The position numbers and the translations under genes were made by a program. The notes beneath the pieces were generated by a model that was not told where the DNA came from, made no database searches, and saw only the letters and a list, made by a program, of their open reading frames with translations. From Mesorhizobium sp. AR10 (GTDB taxonomy: Bacteria; Pseudomonadota; Alphaproteobacteria; Rhizobiales; Rhizobiaceae), in the NCBI RefSeq assembly GCF_024746795.1, contig NZ_CP080524.1, positions 1 to 64,000 on the forward strand: DNA of 64,000 bases, given 5' to 3'. Each line of letters opens with the position of its first letter. Within the stretch, counting starts at the first letter, position 1. This document shows, one piece after another, positions 28,218 to 39,576 of the stretch.

Positions 28218-29360
28218 CTATGCGCGGAGTCGCACAGACTCGCGCTCGATGAATTGCACCAGTTCGCTTGCCGGGATGGCTGGACTAAACAGGTATCCCT
28301 GGCCGTTCTCGCAACCCATGCCTTTCATCAGGTCAAATTGCGCCGCCGTTTCGATGCCTTCGGCTGTCGTGTGAATTCCAAGGCCCTTTCCAAGGTTCAG
28401 GATCGCCTTGATGATCTTGAGCCGCTTTGGATCCCGCTCGCACTCTGCGACGAAGCTGCGGTCCACCTTGATTCGATCGAACGAGAAATTGCCCAGTTGC
28501 GACAGGCTCGAAAAGCCCGTGCCAAAATCATCCAATGCCACCTGGATGCCGGCACTCCTCAGGTCGGAGATGATCTGCGTCGCGGCGGCGAGTTCGCGCA
28601 CAACCGCACTCTCGGTGATCTCGATCTCCAACCGATTGGGTGGCAAACCCTCCGCGTCGAGGATCCTGACAATGCGCAGGCCGAGGAGTTTGTCGCCCAT
28701 CTGCATGGGCGACACGTTGAACGCCAGCCTCAAATCGTTTGGCCATGTGGCGGCCGTCGGCATCGGTGGTTATGATCGACATCGATCACTTCAAAGCCGT
28801 AAACGATACATTTGGGCATTCAGTCGGCGACGAGGCTCTCCGTTGCGCCCCGAACCGCCTTACGCGCTCGACCTCCTGGTTTCCGGTCTTCAAGAAGAGC
28901 GACGATTGGGTCCGCCAGTCAGCGGATCGGTCGCGGCTAGTCTCACCAATTCGAACTCCAGTAACTTCCGATCGGTGATGGTCATGTGAGAAATCACCGC
29001 GCCCCGCTGCTCGGCCTTAAGAGGGGTGACGCGACCCAAGAACCACCTGTTTTCTTTGGGCGAGTGGCAGGGATATTCCATCTGGAACAAGTCGGTCTTG
29101 CCTTCGAGAACCGCTTGGACTCCCAAAGCGAATTTCCCGGCCTCCTCGGAGCCGGCCCCCGACGCTTCTCGACAAATCTTGAGATAGTGCGACCCTATCC
29201 CTGAGCGATTTGAAACTGGGGGATTCTCGACTGCGAAAATCTGCCAAGCGCGATTCACAGTTACGATCACACCGTCCTGGGTTATGACGCAGATGTGTGA
29301 TGCAAGAGCGTCGATTACCGCTGCAGCGAAGCCTTTCGCCTCGAGGATGGGCGTCTCCAT
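28218..29360 (-). pseudogene. scrambled PAS–GGDEF–EAL signalling gene
   Basis: Reading leftward from 29360 there is a PAS domain (VIDALASHICVITQDGVIVTVNRAW) and the start of a GGDEF domain (RLAATDPLTGGPNRR, then QEVERVRRFG on a shifted frame). The next GGDEF piece, RPSASVVMIDIDHFKAVND...GDEALR, is encoded on the opposite strand at 28751-28846: about 100 bp are inverted in place. The GGDEF signature half and the first half of the EAL domain are missing. The C-terminal EAL half follows (28763-28218: FNVSPMQ, DDFGTGFSSL, DRIKVDRSF). The locus cannot make a cyclic-di-GMP enzyme. Confidence 0.8.
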
Positions 29361-29725
29361 TTAGGATCCTACTCCGTTTCGGACGCTCCCTGATCAGTGA
29401 GGACGAGCAGCGGCGCAAGTCCCAATGGTTGGTCTCCGACTGGGAGCGCAATAGACAATAGTCCGCGGGTGGTCCGCAAGCATGTGCTCACTCTGTAAAC
29501 GGAAAGTAAAAGGTGACGGGCAGCGGTGAATGGTTTCTCGACCAGCGCCCTTCCCTCTAGGATATCCGCGATCAAGGCTGACCGACGCCGCTCAGCGCGG
29601 ACGCGGTGACCTGGTGCGTTGCGCCCCCTGACAGGGCTCGCTCTTGCCAATGCGCCCCTTAGGCAGCATTCTCAGATCAGGGAGCCGATCATCGGGCGGA
29701 TGTCGGCCGAAAGGAAGGAACCCCC
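29361..29725. other. intergenic region upstream of dodecin
   Basis: No supported gene. A minus-strand frame contains ALVEKPFT, reminiscent of the end of a receiver domain, which may be another remnant of the neighbouring broken signalling locus. A GGAAGGA ribosome site at the right edge serves dodecin. Confidence 0.35.
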
Positions 29726-29941
29726 ATGCCCCGCAGCGTCTACAAAATCATCGAACTGGTCGGCACGAGCACTGAGTCATGGGACGATGCCGCGCGGGCA
29801 GCCGTGGAGCGCGCATCCAGCAGCCTGCGGGACTTGCGCATCGCCGAGGTCGTGAAGCTTGACCTCCAGATCAAGGATGGCAAGGTCGAGGCCTTCCGCG
29901 CGAAAGTAAGCGTATCCTTCAAATACGAGGATAAAGAATAG
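29726..29941 (+). CDS. dodecin family flavin-binding protein
   Basis: A 71-residue protein matching dodecins in length and pattern: MPRSVYKIIELVGTSTESW, DDAARAAVERASSSLRDLR, KLDLQIKDGKVEAFRAKVSV. Dodecins form hollow dodecamers that bind flavins and buffer or store them; the tryptophan in ESWDDA stacks on the isoalloxazine ring in characterised members. A GGAAGGAACC ribosome site precedes the ATG. It is followed by a bidirectional terminator shared with acs. Confidence 0.9.
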   Translation: MPRSVYKIIELVGTSTESWDDAARAAVERASSSLRDLRIAEVVKLDLQIKDGKVEAFRAKVSVSFKYEDKE

Positions 29942-29949
29942 CACAACCA

Positions 29950-29976
29950 CCGTGTTGGCGCCTGGAGCCAACACGG
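29950..29976. terminator. bidirectional intrinsic terminator between dodecin and acs
   Basis: Perfect 10-bp stem CCGTGTTGGC (29950-29959) and GCCAACACGG (29967-29976) with a 7-nt loop, placed between convergent stops at 29941 and 29991. The minus-strand downstream side is T-rich (GGTTGTGCTATTCTTTAT), so it should work best for acs. Confidence 0.7.
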
Positions 29977-29990
29977 CTCACAGAATGTTC

Positions 29991-31946
<1,956 letters not shown>

Positions 31947-32338
31947 GACCTCCGTCCCGATCATAGCCGCTTCATACCCTTCCCGTTTGTTCATCATTGT
32001 CTCCCCTTCTTCGAGAGCGCCGTATCGGCTCCGTCCAACGAAACTACTCCCCGAACTTGTCCATGCCGAAGCGCCCAATGCGACTCACCCCCGCCATGGA
32101 TGTCCTCCATGAGAAAGGATTTCACGACGTCAATCTGGTGCTCGACCATCGGCGGCGGCACATGACCGCGTTCGGGGAACCCGCTCGGGCATGGCGAGCG
32201 GCTCCCAGCTCATCATATCACGGACCAGTTGATCCGTCAGGAGATTCGACTACCTGCCGGGCAACATGAGCATCGCAACGTCGATGGCTCCCAGAGCTAC
32301 CGTTTTGCCTCCACAGAGTGCGCTCGGGCTCGCCGGCA
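31947..32338. promoter_or_regulatory. upstream region of acs
   Basis: A 390-bp spacer that should carry the acs promoter. I found no convincing -24/-12 or -35/-10 pair. A 7-bp inverted repeat CCGCTCG/CGAGCGG (32181-32201, 7-nt loop) is a possible operator or leader hairpin. Confidence 0.3.
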
Positions 32339-34504
32339 TCAATATCGAAGCCGTGCGTAGTAGGATTCCTGCGCCGCCTCGCGTGCCTGTCCCAGCGTAA
32401 AAATGTTCTTCTGGCGCAAGAGGGGTAGCAGTTTAAGGAACACCTCGGCCGTCGCTAGCGCGTCGCCGAGAGCCGTATGACGGCCGGAAACCGACACTCC
32501 CAGGCGTGCCGCGATCGCCTCAAGGCTATGCAAGACCTCGTTCGGATGCACGACACTCGACAACAGAAGGGTATCAAGCACGGGCTGGTCGAAACGCACG
32601 CCACTCACAGCCTCCTTGAGTTTAATGAAGCGCATGTCGAAGGCCACGTTGTGCCCTACGAGCACCGTGTCGGAAGCGAAGGCATGAAACGCGGGCAGCG
32701 CCTCGGCGATCGTTGGCTGGCCGCGGACCATCTCCGGCCGGATGCCGTGAACCGGGATGGATGCCTCGGGAATGCTGCGTTGCGGATCGACCAGTTGGAC
32801 CAAGCACTCGCCATGGAGCAGCTTGCCGTTGACGATGCGGGTCGCTCCGATCTGCAGGATTTCGTCCCCCTGCACGGGGTCAAGTCCGGTGGTCTCGGTG
32901 TCGAAGACAGTGTAAGCGATTTCCCCGAGCAACCGGTCGTCGAGAGCCCGGCTGCCCTCGCTAGCGGCGAATAAGTCGAAGTCGTAGTATTCAGGTCGGC
33001 TGCCCTCCCGGGGGGAGTTCACCGGCTCGCCTGTTGCCAATGGCAGCAGGAACCGGAAGAAGCACAGCCCCCGCACGCGGTCACGCTCGAACCAGACCTC
33101 TCCGCCGTGCCGATCTACGACATCGCGCACTGACAGCGGCGAGCGCTCGTCGCCGATCTCCATCGCGCCCGTCTGCCAGCCCAAAAGGATCTCGGAACGA
33201 GCGTCCTGGCCCGACCAGATGATGTCGACGTGGGCGCGGCCTCCGGCGCGGGTGAGACGAAGCCGCAACTCGGGCCGGTCGAACGCCGCGACGAGCCGGC
33301 CCGCGAGGAACGCCAACGCCTGAATCAGCGCGAAGCTGTCGACGCTGAGCCACAAGGTCCCGTCGATCTCGTCCGACGTCACAGGCTGGCCCGTACCCGC
33401 TTCGATCCGCCGCGCGGCGGCGGCGAGCAGGTCGACCCCGAGCATTTCCTGCAGTGGCCAGCGCGTTATCAGATCCTGTGACGTGCTCGCGGCGAGTGCG
33501 TTAAGCCGAGTGCTCATCGCGGATACCTCGTCGCGCACCACCTTGTGGAAGCGATCACGCTCCTCCGCATCGAGGTCGCGGTAGTCGAGCATGTCGAGCG
33601 CGGCTTGCATGCTGGCGAACGACGCCCGGCTCGCCTCTGTGAGCTCGAGCAGCTCCCGGTCGCGCTGCGAATGGGCCAGATATTCGTCGGTGATGTCGTC
33701 GAGCAGCAGGACGAAGCCGGTGAGCTCCAGCCCGTTGGCCGCCGCCGGGCGCACCGGCGCCATGCTCACGCGCAGGAGGTGCCCGGCGGGCGTGCCGGTT
33801 ACGAAGCGCGCCGACGCCGTCGCGGCGTCGCTACCCCGGGCGATGCGCCGTTCTACCGTCTCTAGCGCATGCGCGATCAGCAAGCGATCGATGACGCTGT
33901 AGATCGAACGCCCGAGCCCGATCAGCTCAGCGCCCCCGGCGCCCTGCGGTGCGAGAGAGAGCCGGCGGAACAGCAGCCGCGCGCGACCATTGTAGAGCAG
34001 GATCCGGCCGTCGAGGTTACAGACCACTACGCTCTGGTTCAGCTCGGCCATCAGCGCGGCGAGTTGGTCCCGCTGCTTCGCCACGTCGCGGCTCGCCTCG
34101 GCCACCAGGCGCGCCATATCCTCCTGCAGGCCGCGGCGCTGGCCGGAAAGCGCATTGATCGCACCGGTCAGGTCGCGGATCGCAGCACCACCCTGCGGAA
34201 TGAGATCGGGCGCCTCGGCGTCGCCGATCAGCACTCTTGTCGCGTCCGCGAGCCGTGCCGGAGTGGCAACATGCGCCTTGTGGAGCCCGTGGGCGACCCA
34301 GGCCGCCAGCGTGGACGCGATCAGCCACCAGAGCACCGGCAGCATGCCGTGGGACGGCACAAGCGGGCCGAGCGCGACGTCGACGGCCGCGCGCTGCGCG
34401 GGGTCGAGCGTCGCCAGGAGCAGAATGCAACCGAGCGCCAGCCAAACGGCCAGGGCCGCGCCCGGCGCAAGCATTGCAAGCACGAGGTGCCGGTCAACCT
34501 TCAT
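32339..34504 (-). CDS. membrane PAS sensor fused to DnaQ-like 3'-5' exonuclease
   Basis: A 721-residue protein. Two N-terminal membrane helices (HLVLAMLAPGAALAVWLALG, LPVLWWLIASTLAAWVAHGL) are followed by a PAS-like domain (SVVVCNLDGRILLYN) and a kinase-like central region without an obvious phospho-acceptor histidine. A C-terminal DEDDh exonuclease has FDTETTGLDPVQGDEI, VGHNVAFDMRF and HTALGDALAT. This architecture accompanies acs/actP and SSS-kinase genes in several proteobacteria. ATG 34504 overlaps the receiver gene stop by 4 bp, so the two are coupled. The role of an exonuclease in acetate signalling is unknown. Confidence 0.8.
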   Translation of the reverse strand: MKVDRHLVLAMLAPGAALAVWLALGCILLLATLDPAQRAAVDVALGPLVPSHGMLPVLWWLIASTLAAWVAHGLHKAHVATPARLADATRVLIGDAEAPDLIPQGGAAIRDLTGAINALSGQRRGLQEDMARLVAEASRDVAKQRDQLAALMAELNQSVVVCNLDGRILLYNGRARLLFRRLSLAPQGAGGAELIGLGRSIYSVIDRLLIAHALETVERRIARGSDAATASARFVTGTPAGHLLRVSMAPVRPAAANGLELTGFVLLLDDITDEYLAHSQRDRELLELTEASRASFASMQAALDMLDYRDLDAEERDRFHKVVRDEVSAMSTRLNALAASTSQDLITRWPLQEMLGVDLLAAAARRIEAGTGQPVTSDEIDGTLWLSVDSFALIQALAFLAGRLVAAFDRPELRLRLTRAGGRAHVDIIWSGQDARSEILLGWQTGAMEIGDERSPLSVRDVVDRHGGEVWFERDRVRGLCFFRFLLPLATGEPVNSPREGSRPEYYDFDLFAASEGSRALDDRLLGEIAYTVFDTETTGLDPVQGDEILQIGATRIVNGKLLHGECLVQLVDPQRSIPEASIPVHGIRPEMVRGQPTIAEALPAFHAFASDTVLVGHNVAFDMRFIKLKEAVSGVRFDQPVLDTLLLSSVVHPNEVLHSLEAIAARLGVSVSGRHTALGDALATAEVFLKLLPLLRQKNIFTLGQAREAAQESYYARLRY

Positions 34505-34866
34505 GCGAGCATTTCCCGGACTTTCTGCATGAGGTCGCGCGTCGAAAACGGTTTGGTCATGTAAGCATCTGCGCCCACACCGAACCCGCGCGCAAAGTCG
34601 GTGTCGCGCCCCTTCGCGGTCAGCATCAGGATCCTGGTATCGCGGACCTGCTCGTCGGAGCGCACAGCCTCGCAAACATCGAACCCCGACATGCCGGGCA
34701 TCGTCGCATCGAGCAGCACGAGTTGCGGCCGCTCGCGGCGGATCGCTTCCAGCGCCTGCCGGCCGTCGCGCGCCACGACGACTTCATAGCCTTCCCGCTT
34801 CATCATGAACTCGAGCGAGATGACGATATTCGGCTCGTCGTCGGCAATCAGAACCTTCAAGCTCAT
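34501..34866 (-). CDS. single-domain response regulator
   Basis: A CheY-like receiver of 121 residues: acidic pocket LIADDEPN, phospho-acceptor Asp53 in LLDATMPGMSG, Thr in LMLTAKG, and Lys in YMTKPFS. There is no output domain, unlike CrbR-type regulators, which carry a LuxR-type HTH. The gene overlaps both the upstream kinase and the downstream PAS–exonuclease gene by 4 bp, marking them as one unit. The kinase signal must pass through another protein, perhaps the exonuclease fusion (inference). Confidence 0.9.
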   Translation of the reverse strand: MSLKVLIADDEPNIVISLEFMMKREGYEVVVARDGRQALEAIRRERPQLVLLDATMPGMSGFDVCEAVRSDEQVRDTRILMLTAKGRDTDFARGFGVGADAYMTKPFSTRDLMQKVREMLA

Positions 34867-37622
34867 GGCGTTTCCTTGTCCTCCGTCGGTTGGAGCGGCA
34901 GCCGGAACGCAAAGCACGCGCCCCTGTCCGGTTCCGATTCCAGCCACATGCGCCCACCGAAATGATCGACGATCTGACGGCTGATCGGAAGGCCAAGCCC
35001 CGTCCCCGCGGGGCGGGTCTCGGCATCCCCTCCCTGGCGGAACTTCTCGAACACCGCCGCCTGCTCGCTCGGCGGTACTCCGGGGCCGTTGTCGCGGACC
35101 TCGACGACCAGACCATCCCCGTCGATGCGCAGCACGACGTCGACCTTGCCCCCTTCGGCCGGAACGAACTTCGCTGCGTTGGACAGCAGGTTCTGCATGA
35201 CCTGCGTCAGCCGGTCGGGATCCGCGTGGATCAGCGGCACTTTGCTGGGCAAGGACAGCGCGACCACCGCGCCGCGCTCGCGGAACAGCTCGGACGTGGC
35301 GCGCACGGCGGTCGCGACGAGCGTCCGCATGTCGACGTCGGTGTTCTCCCACTCGGCATGTCCGGATTCGATCTTGGCCATGTCGAGGACCTGGTTGACG
35401 AGACGGCTCAGGCGCTCGCTCTCCGAGACGACGATCCGCAGGAACTCGTCGCGCTGACCACCCTCCATGTCGGGCGCATCCAGCATCAGCTCGGACAGGG
35501 CGCGGATCGAGGTCAGGGGCGTCCGGAGTTCGTGGGTCACCGAGGACATGAAATCATCCTTCAATTGGTCGAGGCTCTTCAGCTGCTCGTTGGCGGCGCG
35601 AAGGTCGGTAGTCGCCAGTTCGAGCGAGCGCGACTTGTCCTCGAGGGCGCGTGCATAGCCGCGCAGCCGCGACGCCTCGTCGAGGATATCGATCACGTCG
35701 TCGATCGCGAGCGGCTCCTCCTGCACGACGGAGGCGACCATGACGCGGGCCGATGCGCTTCCCACGGCGCCGGCGAGCTGCCGCTCGACGCGATCAACGA
35801 GGCGCGCGTCCGCGGTCAGGTTCCGCACCTCGGTCACGCCTGTCTCGCTCGCATGGTCCTCGAACAGCTGCCTGGCACGGGTTGCACCGAGCAGACGGCT
35901 CGCAAGAAGCATCAGGTCCTCGAGTCGGGCGCGACCGCGCCAGAAGATGGGCGCCGGCTCGCCGGTCGAACGCCCGCGCTCAAACACATCGCAGAATAGC
36001 AGGGCCTGGCTCGCCTCACGGGCCTCAGGCGCACGCCACAGGGAGAGTCCCACATAGAGTGCACCGTTGATAAGAAGACTCCAGAACAGCGAATGGGTGA
36101 GATTGTCGAGCCCGACAAGGCCGAAAAGCCGTTCGGGCGCGATCAATTCGATACCGAAAGGGCCTTCTTCGACGAATGCGGCCGGGATCCAGCCTGATCT
36201 GGCCACCGAAGGCAGCATCAGCGTGTAGACCCAGATGGCGAAGCCACCAAGCAGTCCGGCCAGCGCACCCAATCGCGTGCCGCCCCGCCAGTACATGCCG
36301 CCCAGCAACGCCGGCGCGAACTGAGCTACGGCCGCAAAGCTTATCAGGCCGATGCTGACTAGCGCATATGCCTCGCCGGCGACGTGGAAATACAGGTAGC
36401 CGAGCATGAGCACCGTGAGAATGGCGGCACGACGGATGTTGAGCAGCAGCCGCGTCAGGTCGCCGCGCGCCCCGGCGCCGAACCCGGGTAGGCGCATCAG
36501 CGACGGCAAGACAAGGTCGTTGCAGACCATCGTCGAGACGGCGATCGTCTCGACGATAAGCATCCCCGTAGCCGCGGACAGGCCGCCAACATACACGAAT
36601 AGCGCCAGCGCCGGCGCACCTTGGGTGAGCGGCAGCGAAAGCACGAAGGTCTCGGCGTCCATCCGCCCCGGGCCGAAGACGACCTGCCCGCCGATCGCGA
36701 TCGGCAGTACGAAGACGTTGATAAGCAGCAGGTAGGCGGGAAAGACCCACGCTGCCCGCCGCAGGTGCTGCTCATCGACGCATTCGACGACCATCATCTG
36801 GAACTGGCGCGGCAGCAGCAGCACCGAAAGCATCGAGAGAAGCGTCAGCGCAAACCACTGCGCGTAGCCGAACGAGGGGTCGCCACCCTCGCCGCCGAGC
36901 CGCAACAGTGCGCGAAGCTCCGGGAATGCCTGAGCCCGCGACCAGATATCGGCAATGCCGTCGAACAGGCCCCAGGTCACGAAGGCGCCCACGGCGAGAA
37001 AAGCGACGAGCTTAACGACCGACTCGAAGGCAATGGCCGCGACCATGCCTTCGTGCCGCTCGGCGCTGTCCAGATGGCGCGTGCCGAACATGATCGTGAA
37101 CGCCGCGAGCGCCAGCGCGACAAAGAGAGTGCCGTCCTGCCACCAGGCGATGGTCGGGACCACGGGCGGCTCCATGCCGTTGGTGAGTAGGCGATAGCCG
37201 GCGGATACCGCCTTCAGCTGCAGCGCGATATAGGGAACGATGCCGACGACAGTGATCAACGTGACCAGCGCAGCCAGCAACGGGCTCTTGCCGTAACGGC
37301 TGGCGACGAAGTCGGCGATCGAAGTGATCCGGTATGTCTGAGCGATGCGGATCATCTTGCGCACGACGATCCAGGCCAGCAGCATCGCGAGCATCGGCCC
37401 GAGGTAAATCGGCAGGAACCAGACCCCGGACGCCGCCGCACGCCCCACGCTGCCGAAATAGGTCCATGCGGTGCAGTAGACGGCCAACGACAACGCGTAG
37501 ACCCATGCGTTGCCGATCACCGAGCGACCGCGTGCCGCGCGCCGGTCGCCGAAGGCGGCAATCGCGAACAGCAGCAACAGATAGCCGAAGGAAACGCCGA
37601 GAACCAACGGAGCGGCGATCAT
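34863..37622 (-). CDS. sodium/solute symporter-type sensor histidine kinase (CbrA/CrbS-like)
   Basis: A 919-residue kinase. The first ~500 residues form a sodium/solute symporter (SSS) transporter-like domain with about 12-13 membrane helices (GNAWVYALSLAVYCTAWTYF, YRITSIADFVASRYGKS). The cytoplasmic part has HisKA with the phospho-histidine in SSVTHELRTPLTSI. The ATPase domain has QNLLSNAAKF (N box), DNGPGVPP and GTGLGLPIS (G boxes). Such kinases couple a transporter-like sensor to control of acs and actP in Vibrio and Pseudomonas (CrbSR) or of carbon/nitrogen use (CbrAB). Its stop overlaps the receiver gene. Confidence 0.93.
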   Translation of the reverse strand: MIAAPLVLGVSFGYLLLLFAIAAFGDRRAARGRSVIGNAWVYALSLAVYCTAWTYFGSVGRAAASGVWFLPIYLGPMLAMLLAWIVVRKMIRIAQTYRITSIADFVASRYGKSPLLAALVTLITVVGIVPYIALQLKAVSAGYRLLTNGMEPPVVPTIAWWQDGTLFVALALAAFTIMFGTRHLDSAERHEGMVAAIAFESVVKLVAFLAVGAFVTWGLFDGIADIWSRAQAFPELRALLRLGGEGGDPSFGYAQWFALTLLSMLSVLLLPRQFQMMVVECVDEQHLRRAAWVFPAYLLLINVFVLPIAIGGQVVFGPGRMDAETFVLSLPLTQGAPALALFVYVGGLSAATGMLIVETIAVSTMVCNDLVLPSLMRLPGFGAGARGDLTRLLLNIRRAAILTVLMLGYLYFHVAGEAYALVSIGLISFAAVAQFAPALLGGMYWRGGTRLGALAGLLGGFAIWVYTLMLPSVARSGWIPAAFVEEGPFGIELIAPERLFGLVGLDNLTHSLFWSLLINGALYVGLSLWRAPEAREASQALLFCDVFERGRSTGEPAPIFWRGRARLEDLMLLASRLLGATRARQLFEDHASETGVTEVRNLTADARLVDRVERQLAGAVGSASARVMVASVVQEEPLAIDDVIDILDEASRLRGYARALEDKSRSLELATTDLRAANEQLKSLDQLKDDFMSSVTHELRTPLTSIRALSELMLDAPDMEGGQRDEFLRIVVSESERLSRLVNQVLDMAKIESGHAEWENTDVDMRTLVATAVRATSELFRERGAVVALSLPSKVPLIHADPDRLTQVMQNLLSNAAKFVPAEGGKVDVVLRIDGDGLVVEVRDNGPGVPPSEQAAVFEKFRQGGDAETRPAGTGLGLPISRQIVDHFGGRMWLESEPDRGACFAFRLPLQPTEDKETP

Positions 37623-37704
37623 CGCTCAGTCGGACGAGCTTGGGCGTGCTGGACGCGGCAGCGGCAAGGTTGCGGGTTGTGTGGATGGCCGCTCCATCGC
37701 TTTT

Positions 37705-37974
37705 TCACACACGTCTATCAATGTTCACGGCTCGGGGGGTGTCGGGGCGCTCACTCGCCCAGGCCAGCACCCCGATCAGCGCCGCCCAGATCCCGAAGAG
37801 CGCCACCGGTAGCAGCGGCAGACCAAGCACCGTCAAATCACGGTCCCAGACGATCAGCATCGGAAAGTTAAACAGGACCAACCCCGCACCCCAGAGCGCG
37901 AGCAGCTGATGTGAGCGCGGCCCGCGCGGGGGATCCTTGCCACCGTCGGACGGGCTCGCGTGACGACCACTCAT
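37705..37974 (-). CDS. small membrane protein upstream of the SSS kinase
   Basis: An 89-residue protein with two hydrophobic segments (LLALWGAGLVLFNFPMLIVW and VALFGIWAALIGVLAWASE) after a polar, histidine-rich N-terminus. Similar short two-helix proteins are found just before SSS-type kinase genes, suggesting a sensor accessory role. It starts 82 bp upstream of the kinase on the same strand. The start is chosen at the ATG that follows the longer out-of-family lead-in. Confidence 0.65.
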   Translation of the reverse strand: MSGRHASPSDGGKDPPRGPRSHQLLALWGAGLVLFNFPMLIVWDRDLTVLGLPLLPVALFGIWAALIGVLAWASERPDTPRAVNIDRRV

Positions 37975-38047
37975 CGGAAAGGCCCTAGCAACTTGGGTTG
38001 CCAAGGCACGCCGCCTCGGCAAAACGTCCAATTCGCGTGACGATATC

Positions 38048-39562
38048 TCACAGCGAGTCGAACTGGTAGTGCCGGCCCAGCCACTGCTTGAAACGACGCA
38101 CGATCGCGAGCGAATCCTTCAGCGCCTGTCGCTCCAGCGTGCCGAGCTCGGTGAGGCGGATCCTGTTGTCTGGCGTCCGCCCGTCGGCCATCTGCCGAAG
38201 ATTGCTCGCGAGCTTCAGGCCTATGAGGAAGTGGATCGCGTCGATCAGGTCGCGGGCAAGCTCCTCGTCGATGCGACCGTCCGCGACCAGCGCGCGCAGC
38301 CGGGCGGCGGTGCCGAGCGCGCGCACGCGATATTGCAGCGCCAGCGTCCGCACCCCGTGCACCAGCGGGAAGATACCGAGCTTCTTCAGGTCGATCTCGG
38401 CCGCCGCCCGTCCGCGCAAGCCCGGCAGCCGCCACCACCAGCTGCCGTCATCGCCGAACTGGTCCACGGCGCTCGCGAAGCGCGCGTAGAAAGCGTCGCT
38501 GTCGGACAGGAGGTAGTCGACATGGTCGCGCGCCTGTTCGAGCAGCGCTGCATCGCCGGCCACCGCTGCGGCATCGAGAAATATCGCCAAGTTCATTGTC
38601 CCCTGCGGATCGGCACCATGGATCCATTGTTGCAGCGAGTCCCGAAACCCGGCTAGCGGCCGGCCCCACAGCGGGCGGCTCAGCATGATACCGCCCGGAC
38701 AGGTCGGATAGCCTAAGTCGATCAAAGCGGCCGTGAAGGCCTCGGTGACCCCTTCCAGCCCCTCGAACACGAAGCCGTCGCGCAGCAGCAGCGCGTTGTC
38801 CTGGTCGGTCTTGATGATCTGCTCGCCGCGTCCTTCGCTGCCCATGACGATCAGGCAGCTGTTCGCGCGCAGCGGCTCCGGCGCGACCAGTTCCCAGAGG
38901 CGAAGGAACACCTGCCGGTTCAACTCGCCCACGAGTCCAGTGATGACATCGACGCGCACACCGTCGTCCTGGAGCACTTTGATCAGGCTGTCGATTTGCC
39001 GCGCCGCCGCCTTCAGTTCCGTCACATCTGCCGCCTGCGCCGCCTGAAGCGCGATCAGGTGCGAATGGCTGGCGACGAAGGCCATCAGGTCGAGCTGGCT
39101 GAGCACGCCGACCACGGCGTCTCCTCGGCGCACGACCACGCGATGGATGCGATGGCGCAGCATCAGGATCATTGCATCGTAAAGTTCGTCGTCGACCGAG
39201 ACTGACCGCGGCTCGAACGTGGCGACCTCTCGCACCGCTAGCTCCGCCGGCGGTTCCGGCCGAAGCAGCGCGTCCCTCAGATTGGTCGTGGTGAAAACGC
39301 CAAGGCGATCGCCGTCGCGAACCAGCGCGTCGCTCAGGCCAAGTCGCGAGAGCTCGCAGCACAATGTGACGATATCCATATCGCCCTCGACGAAGAAGGG
39401 CTTGCGCACGTACGCGTCGCCCACTCTCGACGCCATCAAGGAAACGAACTCGCGGCGTTCGCGATGCTCGGGACCGGCCCGTACTGGCTCGAACGGGCCG
39501 ACTTTTTGGGGCACGCTTTCCGCCGCTTCCTGGACCTCCGCACGCAGATCCGGTTGCGGCAT
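38048..39562 (-). CDS. CBS–DUF294 nucleotidyltransferase-like protein
   Basis: A 504-residue protein. Residues ~60-180 carry a CBS domain pair (SRLGLSDALVRDGDRLGVFT, RIHRVVVRRGDAVVGVLSQ). Next is a DUF294 nucleotidyltransferase-like domain with GSEGRGEQIIKTDQDNALLL, the GS...DXD pattern of GlnD-like enzymes, and a DUF294 C-terminal helical domain. Proteins of this layout sit beside actP/acs and the exonuclease–kinase genes in many proteobacteria; CBS pairs sense adenylates. The start at 39562 (MPQPDLRAEV) lies 14 bp downstream of the actP stop; longer frames overlapping actP are not credible. Confidence 0.85.
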   Translation of the reverse strand: MPQPDLRAEVQEAAESVPQKVGPFEPVRAGPEHRERREFVSLMASRVGDAYVRKPFFVEGDMDIVTLCCELSRLGLSDALVRDGDRLGVFTTTNLRDALLRPEPPAELAVREVATFEPRSVSVDDELYDAMILMLRHRIHRVVVRRGDAVVGVLSQLDLMAFVASHSHLIALQAAQAADVTELKAAARQIDSLIKVLQDDGVRVDVITGLVGELNRQVFLRLWELVAPEPLRANSCLIVMGSEGRGEQIIKTDQDNALLLRDGFVFEGLEGVTEAFTAALIDLGYPTCPGGIMLSRPLWGRPLAGFRDSLQQWIHGADPQGTMNLAIFLDAAAVAGDAALLEQARDHVDYLLSDSDAFYARFASAVDQFGDDGSWWWRLPGLRGRAAAEIDLKKLGIFPLVHGVRTLALQYRVRALGTAARLRALVADGRIDEELARDLIDAIHFLIGLKLASNLRQMADGRTPDNRIRLTELGTLERQALKDSLAIVRRFKQWLGRHYQFDSL

Positions 39563-39576
39563 AGGTCGCCTGTCGC

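Noticed and set aside
33081..36750. Several long open frames opposite or shifted within the exonuclease and kinase genes
   Set aside because: Arginine/alanine-rich shadows of GC-rich coding sequence; the listed genes have clear motifs and overlap start to stop.
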